The notes under the pieces: model-generated
Database searches by the model: none
What the model was told of the DNA's origin: nothing
The model's input: the letters and a program-made list of their open reading frames with translations, nothing else
NCBI GenBank assembly: GCA_024114885.1
Contig: CP099418.1
Span: forward strand, 1-64,000
DNA from: Septoria linicola
Lineage: Eukaryota; Ascomycota; Dothideomycetes; Mycosphaerellales; Mycosphaerellaceae
Direction: 5' to 3'
DNA: 64,000 bases
Shown here: positions 1-11,730 of the stretch, in pieces
Layout: each line of letters starts with the position of its first letter
Position numbering within the stretch: the stretch's first letter is position 1
Position numbers and translations under genes: made by a program

Positions 1-135
1 AACCCTAACCCTAACCCTAACCCTAACCCTAACCCTAACCCTAACCCTAACCCTAACCCTAACCCTAACCCTAACCCTAACCCTAACCCTAACCCTAACC
101 CTAACCCTAACCCTAACCCTAACCCTAACCCTAAC
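1..135. repeat. Telomere repeat array (AACCCT)n
   Basis: Uninterrupted AACCCT hexamers, 22.5 copies, which is the C-rich strand of the TTAGGG telomere repeat used by most filamentous fungi. The array begins at the first base, so the window starts at a physical chromosome end. The C-rich strand reads inward, as expected for a left telomere. Confidence 0.98.
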
Positions 136-310
136 AACCCGAGCCCGCCGCCTGGCCTTCTACTCTAACCCCTCTCCTTTCATAACCCTAAGCTCGATCT
201 GGTCGGTTATCGGTGGTCGGGTTATCGCGGGTTATCACGGGTTATCGCGGGTTACTCTAACCCTAAGCGAGCTCGATATACGTAACCCTAAGGATATAAG
301 AGACGATTAG
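136..310. repeat. Telomere-adjacent degenerate repeats
   Basis: Directly inside the telomere the sequence holds several copies of a 9-10 bp motif (CGGGTTATC and variants, about 205-256) and isolated telomere-like TAACCCTAAG words near 184, 260 and 285. No coding frame is visible. This looks like telomere-associated sequence formed by telomere repair or drift. Confidence 0.6.
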
Positions 311-799
311 GTCGAATAGGTAGAAGCTTCGCTCTAACTCTAAGGAGGAACGAGTATCGAAGTATAACTATTATCGTAGGTAGACGTAATATATCTACAA
401 AGTACTATACTCTACTTACGGGGAGCGCTAGAGATCTGCTAGTAACTACTAGCCTCTTATTAGTAGGTAGTACTTGCCTCTACTTAAGATTAAGCTTAAG
501 AAGTTCGTTAGCTATTACCGACCTCTCCTAAGCGGGTAGTACTTCCTATAGCGAACATATATCCTCGACTAACAAAGCCTTAGCCCGACGCTCTCTATTA
601 ACTTTACTAAAACGAGCGGTGTAGAATATAGTAAGGTTCTTTACCGAGACGCCTTCGAGGTAGGCCTAGATAGTAGCAGATTTCATCCGTACTGCCTATA
701 TATCGTCTACGGTATCCTTAGTAGACTTAGCCTCCGGGCCCTATACGATATTAGTATATCGACTCTCTCTAAAAGTAGAATACTCTACTAGGTAGTAGA

Positions 800-3700
800 C
801 TACTTTCTTATCTTATAAATAGAACACTTACCTCCTACTTATCCTCTTCTTCTTACTTACTCCCTTCTTCTTACTTACTCCCGTCTTCTTACTTACTCTC
901 GTCTTCCTATATATCGCCGTTACTAGAGGTCTCGCTAATAGCTGCTAATTTCGCTAGTATAGTGCCTAAGGCTATAGCGATACTATCTTTACGTATGTCG
1001 ATAAGTAGGTTAGCGACTTCTCCTTCCTTTAGAGTAGGCTCGTTATTAGAAATTTCCTCTAAGTCTATCGGATCTTCTACTACTTTCCGAGAATCTTCTT
1101 CGAGTAACCGGTCGTAGGCTACGTAGATGTACGTCGATGGTTACTTTACTAATCGTATAGCGGCCGCGATCACCTCTATAGGATTAAATTAGTAGATACT
1201 AAGTTATAAGTTATTTAGAGAAGTGTCTTACTAGCTAGTAAGAACTTCTACTTAAAGCGGCACTTACCTGTTCGATTAAGGTACGCAATCTTAGTAGTAT
1301 CGGTTTCGAGGACGCGGTCGGCGGTACTAAAGATATATCCGATAATGTTCTTCGTGTCTATAACTAATAGTGCTCTAGGTCGGAACTACTACTTACGCCT
1401 ATTACTAGTTACTATAGGGCGGACGATAGTTATCTAGTCTCGGTTATCTAGATAGACTTAGTTAGAGGCTAATTTGCCGCCCTTCTATTCTTCGGATTCT
1501 AGTTAGCCTAAAAGCTTTCGAGCGACGAGATTACTATAAGTAAAACGGAATAGTTACTCCTATAGTAACAGGTTCTTAGCTCGTAAGTCTCGTACGTTAG
1601 ACTATTCTTGACTAGTGCGAGAGGAGCGAATACCGAACATTAATCGTATTAAGCTGTCGGCGAAAACTTCTATTACCTAATCGGTTATATTAGTTTCCCG
1701 AGATCTAGAGGACTATATACTAGCCTCGAGTAATCTACCCTTAGCGTCTTTAGACTAGAACGGGCTGTCCTTAAGGATAGTATCTAGAAGATCCTTCGGC
1801 ACTATCGTATTAGCGATTACTTACTTAACGAAGCGTTTCTAATACTTCGCTTAAAGGTACTAGTCGATTATCTCGTCGATAAGGAGGACTAGGACTCTTA
1901 TAGCTTTAGTCTAGCCTATACGATTTTAGCGGCCTATTATTTAGATTAGAGCACGGAGGCTAACGTAGTCTATTACGAGTTAGACGTTACTACCCCGCTA
2001 TAAGTTTAAAGACTCCGCCGTAGAGCGCGAAGACAGGATTATTACCTTTACCTCGCTATTATTAAAGGAGCGCTCGGCTAATACACGAGCGCGATTCTTG
2101 ATACTAGCGCGGATAACTTAGTAGGGGATCTAGAGGAGTCGATAAGTAAACTCGGCGAGGAGATTACTAATTAGTTCCTAGCCTTAAATAATTACACCTT
2201 GGCCCTATTCGATAACATGCTTCTTAAGGAGGCCGACGAGGGCGCGGTACTTAGGCGATAGCGGGACGTACTAACTTAGGCAGCTAGTACGAGTGTTCGG
2301 AAGGGGAGCCTAAGAGTCAGCCTTAATTAATATATAGTAGAAGGAGTAGCCGTCGATCTTGCCGGTTTCCCTATAGTAATTATTAGTACTATATATATGT
2401 ATATATATAAGGAACGTACTACTAGCTAGTAGATAGACATTACTACTACTAGCTAGTAGACTACTCTATAGAACTAACTTATAGGCTATTAATTAACTTT
2501 GCGCTAGTATCGTATCGGCGGTCTAGTAAGCGTACGTTTACCGGGTTATTATAGGTTAGTACTAGTTATCGATAGAGACTTGACGTGCGACCCGTCTTAT
2601 CGTCTTCGTCGAATACTAGGAGGCTCTTCTAGCTCGGGGCGTCGAGGTAGCTACGAGCTATACCTTCGTACGCGGCGGCACCTACTATATTAGCACGTAT
2701 CTCTACGTAGACGGTCGTAATAGGAGGGATCTCTATACCTAATTCTACTATCGACCCGTAAGTAACGATCTTTTAACCTTTAACTCGGCGTAACTAGGTA
2801 AGACCTAGAGTAAGCGGTACGAGGTCGAAGACTATATTTGTATTACCCGTCCGTATATATTCGAAGAAGCGGCAGGGCTATAAAGCCGAGAGGTAGAGCT
2901 AGTTAGTCGATATACTACCGCCTAGGAGGCTAGGATCGACTATAGTTAGGATAGCGAAGTAGTTACGTTAATATTGTTTATAGAAAGAGTCGCTTAGCGA
3001 ACGATAGTCACGGCTGTTTAGACCTTCGTAGAGCTCTTTAGAAAGAACCTTAGATAGCGATTTCTAGAAAAAGCGAAATAATGCTATACCGTCGCTAACT
3101 ATATTATAGAAGATAGTTACTATAACGAGCACGTACCCTACGGTAGGTTCTAGTTAATATAAGGCGTCGGTCTAGAGGGCCTATAGATTACCTAGATAAT
3201 AAGCCTCGTCTATATAGATTATACTAAAGCTCTACTTATTATAGAGAAGGATCTCGTTATCCGTAGACTACGTGTATAGCGAAGGATCCACGGTCTTAGC
3301 GTCGTTATTATCGTCGCTGTCGCTAAGCTCTAATTCGAGGACTATGGGTTCTACTTCGAGTTCCTCGTCGACGTTAGAACCGTCGTCGTCGTTATTAACC
3401 TACGCTACGACTAGCGTCTTAGATACGTTACGGCGTATATATACTTTGCTCTTCTTAAGAATCTTGTTCTATAGCGACTAGAATATACTAAGGATAATAG
3501 TAGAAGAAGTACGCAGATCGTTAAATAATAGATTCGAGAGGTATGTCTCTAGGCCGTCTAGGTTAGTATTCGGGATACTAGTATATCCTACTATAGCTAC
3601 TCCGTCGGTGTTACTACCTAGGCTATAGAATATAATAAGGCGGATATATCTCGTCGAAGAGGGGTCGTTAAATAGCTTAGTAATAGGCTCGATCTAAGCC

Positions 3701-5995
3701 TAGAGTACACTTAGTAGGCAGATAACGAGATAAGGGCGGTAGAGAGGCTCGGGGTTAGTAACTTTAAAGTCGGCAAGTAGCTATTCGGCCTCGTCGTCGG
3801 TAGCGTCTCCTATAGCCGTTTCCGTAGCGTCTAGAAATATTAGTAAATTACGTAATAGATATAGAATAATTTACTAGCTAGTAGGCGGACGTCTTATCTA
3901 CTAGCTAGTAGATCGTTCTATATAACTCTTTAATAAACCGACTTACCTTTCTACTACTATCGTCGTTACTTAATTTCTCTAGCTATATAGATAACTATAT
4001 ATAGTACCTAGATAGTCTTACTAAGACCGATATTATCTCTAAGGACGGTATAGCGTATCTCCGATTAGAGTATTTTTATTAGCTAGGCGATACTAGTAGG
4101 TTACTAGGGCTTAAGCGGGAGCCTATCTAGTTCGACCCGGAAGTTTTCGCTAGTAATAAGGTCTATATTTCCGGATTCCAAGAGTATAACCTTTAGCTCA
4201 AGTATAGCGACGGACTCGTCCTATATTAGCGGTATCGCTAAGTAGGTGTTTATAGTCGCGTATAGGGTAGCGAATGTTTAGGCATCGATAGCGGTATTAG
4301 AGCCGTCGACTACTCGTATAGCGGAGTCCGAGTATTCCGTATATGCCTCTTAGAAGAGTCGCTACTTATTAACTAAAGATATTAGGAGAATAGTTTTAAA
4401 GCCAAGCCGATCTATATACTTAATATTGTTATATAAGTACTCGACGTCCTTACTTAATACGTCTATAATACGGATTCGGGCTTCGTCGCTTAGGTTATCT
4501 AGGTCTAGAGCGATCGTGGAAGCGTCGACCTTAATACTATCGAATACCGTAATAGTAGTACCTATATCGTTCTACTCTTTAGTACGTACGAAATCCTTAG
4601 CGATTTCGTTAATCCCCGTAAATACTATATCCGCTAGTATTACAAGACCTTTGGCTTGTCGATAGGCTTGCTCGATAGAGTTAGTAGCTGTCGAACTAGA
4701 GGTGATATAGTATACTAGCGTAATCGCCTTAGGCCGGTTAATCTTCGAGTTAGTATTAGCGCTCTAGTCTCCTATCTAATGGCTCTTCTTTCGTATAAAC
4801 AGGTAGATAATATAGAAGCTCTAAAAGATGTTCTCGCTATATAACGAGAACTCGTCTATAAGGTAGATAAGTAGAGCTAGTAGCTCCCCTACCGGTATAG
4901 GTATACTATAGAAAACAAGGGGCAGGTATAACTCTACCTACAATTCTTTATCTACTCGGTAGGTATCGATAGCCTACTTTATAAGATATATAGTACGGAG
5001 CGCGATAACAACTATACGGTACGAGAAGCTGCCTCTAGCGGAGAGAGAGAGGCGAGGATCGAGGAGTAACTTATCGAAATAGTCCTAGTCGGTAGTCTCT
5101 AGGTCCTTCCCGAATAGGACTCTCTTCTTTCCGGATTCTGTAATAATATCGATACAGGCATTTAGAGAGAGAACACTTAGTATTTGCCTCTCTAAGCCTT
5201 CCTATCCGAAATTATTCTATAGTTAAATTAGTACTAGAATTAGAGTATAAGTCACTTTAGTAGAATATACTACTAGCTAGTAATGCGACAACATAGACTA
5301 CTAGCTAGTAGTTCATTCTACTACGTAATACGTTCTACTAAAGTAATATCGGGGAATATAGGGGTAACTCTTACCGTAAAATGCTTATAGTATTCCCTTA
5401 GAGTAGGAAAAACTATACGCTATACTAATAGGAACTAATCTAGGCTATTAAGCTCTATATATCCGGCCAAGTTATCGTCTTTCTACGTAATCTATATAGC
5501 TTTAATACTATACGCAAATATACCCTAGGTTAGTATAGTAGGAGTAGGTCGAATACTCGAATCTAGGATACTCGTTAAGTCGTTTACTCGCGTCTCTACT
5601 CTGCTCTTAGCTAAATCGTCGCGTGAAACTGTTACGCTTAGGACATTATCGAGCGAAGTAGTAGCTAGTCCCTTACGTAAGACCTTAGTATTCGGTCCTT
5701 ACTTTTTATATAAGGTCCGCGCCTTCTTCGTAGTCGAGGTCGCGAATAGTAATAGGGCGTCGAGTAGGTCTTCTACGAGGGTCTCTATAGTATCGCCGAC
5801 CTTAGTTCTCTTATTTAAGAGAGTGTCGGGTTCCGACTCGGAAACTTGTCTCTTACGAGGTACTATTATATATATCTTTAGAGCTCGCTTTAAGCAGCTT
5901 CTAAGTAAATAGGAAGTAACTTACTAGATAGTAATATACTCGGAGGAGGTACGGATGTAGCTAGCGAACAAATAGAGGAATGAATTACTAGCTAG
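800..5995 (-). pseudogene. SNF2-family helicase, RIP-inactivated (gene B, copy 1)
   Basis: The minus strand reads as a SNF2 DNA-dependent ATPase once TAG/TAA are taken as former Gln/Trp codons. Visible parts, N to C: a Lys-rich start (~5990); motif I as DNIGLSKTI (~4010-4035), where GLGKT is expected; RPYLVICLLSVLWAW-like motif Ia region (~3730), with W read from TAG; DEAY for DEAH at 3199-3210; motif V near 2000; motif VI as GR-NRIG-TKAIRVLVL at ~1900-1941; then an acidic tail ending near 800. DEAH, the TGTP segment and RIGQ spacing fit Rad54/Rad5-like remodelers, not RecQ. Introns near 1228, 2430, 3890 and 5290 each carry CTACTAGCTAGTAG palindromes. Many in-frame stops make it non-functional. 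The start codon and true 3' end are not certain. Telomere-linked genes in fungi are more often RecQ helicases, so this assignment matters. Confidence 0.8.
843..905. repeat. Three ~20-bp tandem repeats in helicase tail
   Basis: Three near-identical ~20-bp units (TTCTTACTTACTCCC core). On the minus strand they encode repeated acidic/basic EEGSK-type segments, with RIP stops, at the far C-terminus of the helicase pseudogene. Confidence 0.65.
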
Positions 5996-5999
5996 TAAC

Positions 6000-6610
6000 G
6001 CGATAGAGAGAGGAGCGGAAGTAGAGGTAGATGTCGGAGGTAAGAAGAAGAAGAAGAAGAGGGGAAAAGATAGATTATTAAATATTGTCGGAAGCTAGCG
6101 TAAATAAAGCGACGTTTATAGTATATATACCTATATACACGCGATAAATAAGCTAGCGACATTACGCGTAAGTAAAGGAAAGTAAAGGAATCTATAAGTA
6201 AGATAGGAAATCCCTTTATTACTACTAAATTCGGTAGTAGTAGAGGAATATACGTCTTATATCCAGATTTATATATTAGAAATAAGCTTTTATCAAGCCC
6301 TAACCGTCGATCGCAATAGCCGGATTAGGCTTAGCTTATTAGAAGTAACTAGAATTCTGCTTCTCGTACGCACGTAGGGATACCTTAGGTGTTATTATAT
6401 AAGCTTATAATGCCTAAGGTATTAAAATGTTTGCTAGCTCTAGTTGTCTTCAATTACTAGCTAGTAGTATATTCCTCCGAAGGTGCGTACCTCTAGTAGT
6501 ATATTCCTATAATAGTACCTTCCTCTAAAGGTGCGTTCTTCCGGAAGTATATACTAAGTGTCCGGTAAGTCTATATTCCGATTGCTAGCTAGTAAGGCAT
6601 TCCTCGACAA
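6000..6610. other. Spacer between genes A and B, with hairpin and palindromes
   Basis: About 600 bp between the 3' side of gene A and the start of gene B. It holds an (AAG)n run near 6042-6062, the short inverted repeat TACTACTA/TAGTAGTA near 6220-6245, a 43-bp inverted repeat (separate entry) and TACTAGCTAGTA-type palindromes at about 5985, 6453 and 6582. It would be the promoter side of gene B. The last intron or 3' end of gene A may reach into it, because a GTAAGT donor lies at about 6565-6610 on the minus strand. Confidence 0.5.
6380..6422. repeat. 43-bp near-perfect inverted repeat (hairpin)
   Basis: Outer arms ATACCTTAGG and CCTAAGGTAT flank an inner palindrome centred on AAGCTT, giving arms of about 18-20 bp with few mismatches. 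The same structure is kept in copy 2 at 16182-16224, where RIP has changed individual bases. It sits in the spacer upstream of the helicase gene. Confidence 0.75.
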
Positions 6611-9504
6611 GTAGTTTTGACTTACCCTTCTCTACCTAGAGGCCCGCGTAGACGTAGCTATCCTTCCTATTCTTCTCTTAACTAGTCTATAAACTCTAGG
6701 CGTAATAGGGGCTAACTAGGTTACTAGTTCTTCCGGCCCTATGTCTATGTCGGCGTACTCTATGTCTCTTAGCGGACGACTAAATACTATATTCGCTAAC
6801 CCTACTTTATAGTTTAGGTTAAAACCTTATATGTAGGATAAGGTAAGATCTAGTAGTAGTCTAATAGGTAGCCTTTTAAACGTCGCTAAAACTTATACCT
6901 AAGAGTAGTACTATTATCGAGTATCGATATACTAGTATATATCCTTTAATATAGAACTCGATATAGCTTTACTTCCTAACACTTACGACGAATACTATTA
7001 TTAAAGTCGAATAGGAAGCTGACTAGAGACTATACAAGCTTGAAGTCGCTACGGTTTCCTATAACAAGGTAGATTTTGTCGTTTATAATCTCCTCGAAGT
7101 ATTCTATAGACTAGCTAAGCTCGCTCTCTAGAGTAGTTTGTCGTATTCTAGGTTTGATCTCGTGTTTAACTACTTCGAGGACATCCTTACGGAACTACTC
7201 GAATACTAGGTAGACTAGCTAAAGGATAATTTAACTACGAACACGCTAGTGTTCGGAGTGTTCGCTAAGCTATTAATAGGCAAGATCTGTACGCCTCGTA
7301 AGATCGAAGAAGGCGTTGACTTCGCCGCTATATCGAAGGTATTAATAACGAAGGACGCTATTACTAAAAAGAACATAGTCCGTAATATTAGTATGAAATT
7401 AGAGTTCTGTCTAGTCGAACCGAGGCTCTATCTAAGCGTACCTATACTTACTTAGGGTATTACTAAAGCTAAGTCCGATCTACTTCTTTATATCTCTAGT
7501 CTCTATTATACGTTCGTAGTAGCTCTACTAGAGAGCCGATTCGTAGCGGAGTTCTATTCCTCCGACCGCGAATCGAAGATAGCGGAGGAATATAGCTATT
7601 ATTTTAGTTTGCTCCTATATAATAACACCTATTCTATAGCGAGTACGGACGACCTCGAACCCGATAGTAAACTTGTTTAAGTTCTACTATATAAAATATA
7701 AGTACTCTTCGGTCTCGATCAGCTATACGTACGATAGGCAGTCATTAAGTATTAGCTCGAGTTCTACGTAGTCTTCTTCGGCAAGCCGGGTTTATAACGA
7801 ATAGTACGTTAACTAACTAATACGGTGTTCCTCGCGTAGTCCGAATAATTTTCTACGAGAGTCCGTAAGTACTACGTAGGCTCGGCGCTTGCTATATAGG
7901 TATGACTGTTCAATTATATATACGTCTCGGCGGCGGCCTTTAGCCTAGCTCCGAGCAGCCTTAAGGATTACCGGGTCGAATACAAGTTCCTCTAATCCGT
8001 CGTTAGAGAAAGGATATAGTTTCGAAGAATTAGTAACCTCCTTTATAGAACTATAGAACTAAGAGTAGATAAGTCCGCCTTTAAAGAGTTTCGATCGTCG
8101 TAGAGTAAGGCTCGTAAGATTATAGGCCTTATAAAGCAGATTCTACTCGTAGAATGTCTGTCTACTCTAAGGCGGCTCTCTATTATATATCTACTCGAGA
8201 TACTTCTTAAGATAGTATCGTTTCTATATATAGACATATACTTACTCGTCGTAAGGATCTCGGTCATCGGCTAGTAATCGGCAGGATTAGGCACAAATCT
8301 CTTTACTAATATTAATAAATAGGCGTTCGCGTTAGACAACGTTAAAATCGAGAACCCGCTCTAGATACGTCCTAAAGTTCTCTATTATATAGAGTAACGT
8401 AGGATATATAAGACTTGTCTTAAATTATAATTTCGTCCCTTTAGCTAAAAAGAATAGTTAAGGCTCTCGGAAGTCGCGAAGTCTAGCTTCCTCCTCGATA
8501 ATTTCAAGAATCTTACTCTATACCTCGCTAAGATATTCCGAGTATAGATAATAGGTAATCGCTCTCTATATTTTATATCCTGCTCCTCTAACTAAGCGAT
8601 CCTCGATCTAATATACCTTACTATTAATATAGGTATATCGATACGTAGTAGGAAGATGTTAAGTATAATAGGTATTATAGAATATATAGATAGTAGGGTA
8701 GAAGATCCTATCTAGCTAGTAGGTGTATTGTTCCTTAGTAAGCGAGATGAATTTCCTAGTAGCGGTAGGCATATATAGGAAGAGGACAAAAACTAATATC
8801 TCTATCGTTCCTTTAATCCTTCTAAGATAGAAGTAGGGAATATCTCGGAGTAGATTTAACTACGATCGTAGTTATTCCGCTTCTTGATCCTCGGTATAAT
8901 AATCGGTACGGATATAAAGGTCTATACTAATGTTCTACTTTAAAAGCGGCATAGGCTAGTAGCGAATACCCTAGCGTACGAAACTAAGATATAACGTAAA
9001 TCCTAAGAAACTGTCGATATCGAAAGCGATATTAGCTTTAGTAGCTAGGGTCTACTCTTTATAGAGGCATATATACTTTAGAGGAGGTCTTGTTCTATTC
9101 GGCTATAAGGATATACTATAAAACATTTCCTTCTATCGAGACGCGTTATAACGTAGAAGGCGGTCGGCTATAATTCGCGTCGGCATTCTAAGTAGAGAAG
9201 GGAATAGGGCGCTTCTAAAGGCTTCTAATAGCGAATAATAGTCTATATCGCCTACTTTCTTTAAATGTCGAAGGCGCTCTGTTTTATAATCGTCCGATAT
9301 ATATCCGTGAAATCCGCCTTATAACTACTAATATAGCTTCTTAGCTACATACTTATACGGGTCTTATAACACGTTACTACTATCGCTATTATTATTAACT
9401 TCGCTACTCTTACTATTGTCGCTACCTAACCGATCGTAGTTTCTAGCTTCGTCGTTAGGTTAGTAGGTCGTATCTTAGTCGTCGAGGCGACCTAGGCTAT
9501 TAGG

Positions 9505-9655
9505 CCGGTCCTAGTTGTCGGCGGGATTCTAGTCGTCGGCGCGGTCCTAGTCGTCGGCGCGGTCCTAGTCGTCGGTACGATTCTAGTTATCGGCACGGTT
9601 ATAGTCGTCGGTACGATTCTGTTTATCGGCACGGTCCTAGTCGTTAACGCGGTCT
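9505..9655. repeat. 18-bp tandem repeat, about 8 copies
   Basis: Unit close to GTCGTCGGCGCGGTCCTA, unusually GC-rich for this region. On the minus strand it encodes a hexapeptide repeat of the type (Q)DRADD within gene A; the first codon is TAG after RIP. The matching tract in copy 2 lies near 42080-42230. Confidence 0.8.
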
Positions 9656-10611
9656 CCTATATTTTCGTCTTCTAGTTCATTCTCTCCGTCTAGTATACTA
9701 ATAGAATAGGTATAATATATAGCTTTACTACCCTCTAGTAACTAGTCGCTAGGGCTTACGACGCTAGAGCTTACGATAGTGTTATCGAACTCGGCTATTC
9801 GAACCTATAGGGAGTCTATAGAGGAAGATATATCGGCGGAGTCCCGAGTTAGTAGTATACTACTAGCCCTACTAGATATAGAAATCGGACTATACGAGGG
9901 TTCTTCGATATCTCTTAGAGAAGAGTCTACCGTAGGTAGGTCTAGTACTTCTAGTAAGTTAGACTAAAGATCTACTCCGTATTTATTAGATATTTTACCG
10001 TCGTAGAGATTATTACGGTCGTCGACAGGAAGGGCGCCTTCTAAAAGCCGCGCGTTATTAGGATCGTCGGGAAGCGGAATATCTAGAACGCGGAGTCGGA
10101 GAGACAGCGGAGTAGGAGTTAGTTACTCTACGATTATATTAAGATAGCGGATAACAAGATTGCCTTATTGTTACTAATAGGCAGTTACGGCTAAAGTACT
10201 ATTCTATATAGTACGCCGCAAACGTAACTATCGCTATCGTTCCCGGTCGCGCTCTCGACGTATATATACTACTTCGGCTACGACGTTAGAAGATAATAGA
10301 CGACCGCGTTTTGGAGGTATATTAGAATGATATTATATCTCGAAGGCAGTAGTTAGGATACGACCTTAACTTTCTAAAAGAAAATGTAGGTAGCGATATA
10401 GCTAGATTTAAGGGAATTTTACTATTACTATAGGAGGCGTATAGGTAGTATTAGGGGCTAATTAAAGTATATAGGGTAGCTACTTATAGTACTAAGAAGA
10501 ATATAGAATACTCTACTAGCTAGTAGGAGTTTTAATTGCTAGCTAGCTAAGTATTCCACTTCTCCTAATCTACTAGAGGTCGTCTTCTAAACAAAGGCTC
10601 TTACGAGTTAG

Positions 10612-10737
10612 AGCCCCTTTGTTATAGCCGGGCTCTTTATTATAGCTAGACCCTTTGTTATAGCCGGCCTCCTTATTATAGCTAAGCGCTTTGTTATAGC
10701 CGGGCTATTTGTTATAGCCGGGCCCTTTATTATACCT
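10612..10737. repeat. 18-bp tandem repeat, about 7-8 copies (GYNKGP)
   Basis: Units close to CTTTGTTATAGCCGGGCC. The minus strand encodes hexapeptides such as GYNKGP. It is directly joined to the 66-residue repeats, which end in the related SKYNKGS, so the short repeat may derive from the end of the long one. The copy 2 equivalent is near 43190-43313. Confidence 0.8.
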
Positions 10738-11690
10738 AGACCCTTTATTATACTTAGACCCGATTACGATACTAAAAGCTACCGACTACGCGACGTAGTT
10801 ATATAATAGTACTACGTCGTAGAGACAAATAGAAGAGTGCGTTTAAGAGCTCTATATACGTAGAGTATAGAGATATATATTTCTTAATAAAAAGTATCCG
10901 GTATACGACGTTACTATATTGTTCTAGAGCGTAATCGACCCTTTGTTATACTTGGACCTAATTGCGACGCTAAAAGCTACCGACTACGCGACGCAGTTAT
11001 ACAACAATACTACGTCGTAGAGACAAATAGAGGAGTGCGTTTAAGAGCTCTATATACGTAGAGTATAGAGATATATATTTCTTAATAAGAAGTATCCGGT
11101 ACACGACGTTGCTATATTGTTCTAGAGCGTAATCGACCCTTTATTACACTTGGACCTAATTACGACGCTAAAAGCTACCGACTACGTAACGTAGTTATAT
11201 AACAATACTACGTCGTAGAGACAAATAGAGGAGTACGTTTAAGAGCTCTATATACGTAGAGTATAGAGATATATATCTCTTAATAAGAAGTATCCGGTAT
11301 ACGACGTTACTACATTGTTCTAGAGCGTAATCGACTCTTTATTATACTTGGACCTAATTACGACGCTAAAAGCTACCGACTACGCGACGTAGTTATATAA
11401 CAATACTACGTCGTAGAGACAAATAGAGGAGTGCGTTTAAGAGCTCTATATACGTAGAGTATAGAGATATATATCTCTTAATAAGAAGTATCTAGTATAC
11501 GACGTTACTATATTGTTCTAGAGCGTAATCGACCCTTTGTTATACTTGGACCTAATTACGACGCCAAAAGCTACCGACTACGCGACGTAGTTATATAACA
11601 ATACTACGTCGTAGAGACAAATAGAGGAGTGCGTTTAAGAGCTCTATTTACGTAGAGTATAGAGATATGTATTTCTTAATAAGAAGTACG
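10738..11690. repeat. 198-bp tandem repeat, five units (66 codons)
   Basis: Units start at 10738, 10936, 11134, 11332 and 11530, exactly 198 bp apart, so the repeat keeps frame (66 residues). Differences between units are C/T or G/A changes. It forms the N-terminal part of gene A. Copy 2 has only three units, so the array has expanded or contracted since the duplication. Confidence 0.88.
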
Positions 11691-11730
11691 TAGGAATGTC
11701 TAAGCCTAAACCCGAAGACATCCTCTAGAG

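Larger units (their letters stand above)
6612..11720 (-). pseudogene. Unrecognised large protein, RIP-inactivated (gene A, copy 1)
   Basis: A long minus-strand coding region with no family I can name. An ATG near 11720 begins MSSGLGLDIPTYFLLRN. It leads into five 66-residue repeats, then 6-residue GYNKGP-like repeats (~10755-10612) and an intron with paired palindromes (10512-10548). A (Q)DRADD 6-residue repeat tract follows (~9655-9505), then a long region with few indels but many TAG/TAA codons. A readable stretch near 8480 includes LRDFREP and LFFLAKGTKL. The coding strand is inferred because YNKG repeats and the ATG join in one minus-strand frame. The gene lies upstream of and parallel to the SNF2 gene, so the two may have acted together. 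Exon boundaries and the C-terminus are not resolved. Confidence 0.6.
1931..11730 (-). repeat. Subtelomeric tandem unit, copy 1
   Basis: About 9.8 kb that is repeated in order and orientation from 11731 onward. Both copies end with the same block at the start of gene A (around 11700-11730 and 43885-43917). Differences between the copies are almost all C/T or G/A transitions, so the copies were near identical before RIP. Copy 1 keeps more C and G and is the better template for reading the genes. The unit holds gene A (right) and gene B, a SNF2-type helicase (left); both read leftward toward the telomere. Gene B runs past the left edge of the unit. Confidence 0.9.

Noticed and set aside
1..135. 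Telomere array as an internal, interstitial repeat
   Set aside because: It is perfect, starts at the first base and is followed by typical degenerate telomere-associated sequence, so a true end is more likely.
800..5995. RecQ telomere-linked helicase
   Set aside because: The RIGQ-type motif VI, the DEAH followed by a TGTP-like segment, and the motif Ia pattern fit SNF2 better than RecQ.
7249..7455. Open plus-strand frame (68 codons), repeated at 31588-31794
   Set aside because: The minus strand reads continuously through it as gene A. The plus frame is open because RIP leaves few sense-frame stops here.
9505..9655. Short regular repeats as a CRISPR array
   Set aside because: The units are adjacent without spacers, keep codon phase, and lie in a fungal gene.
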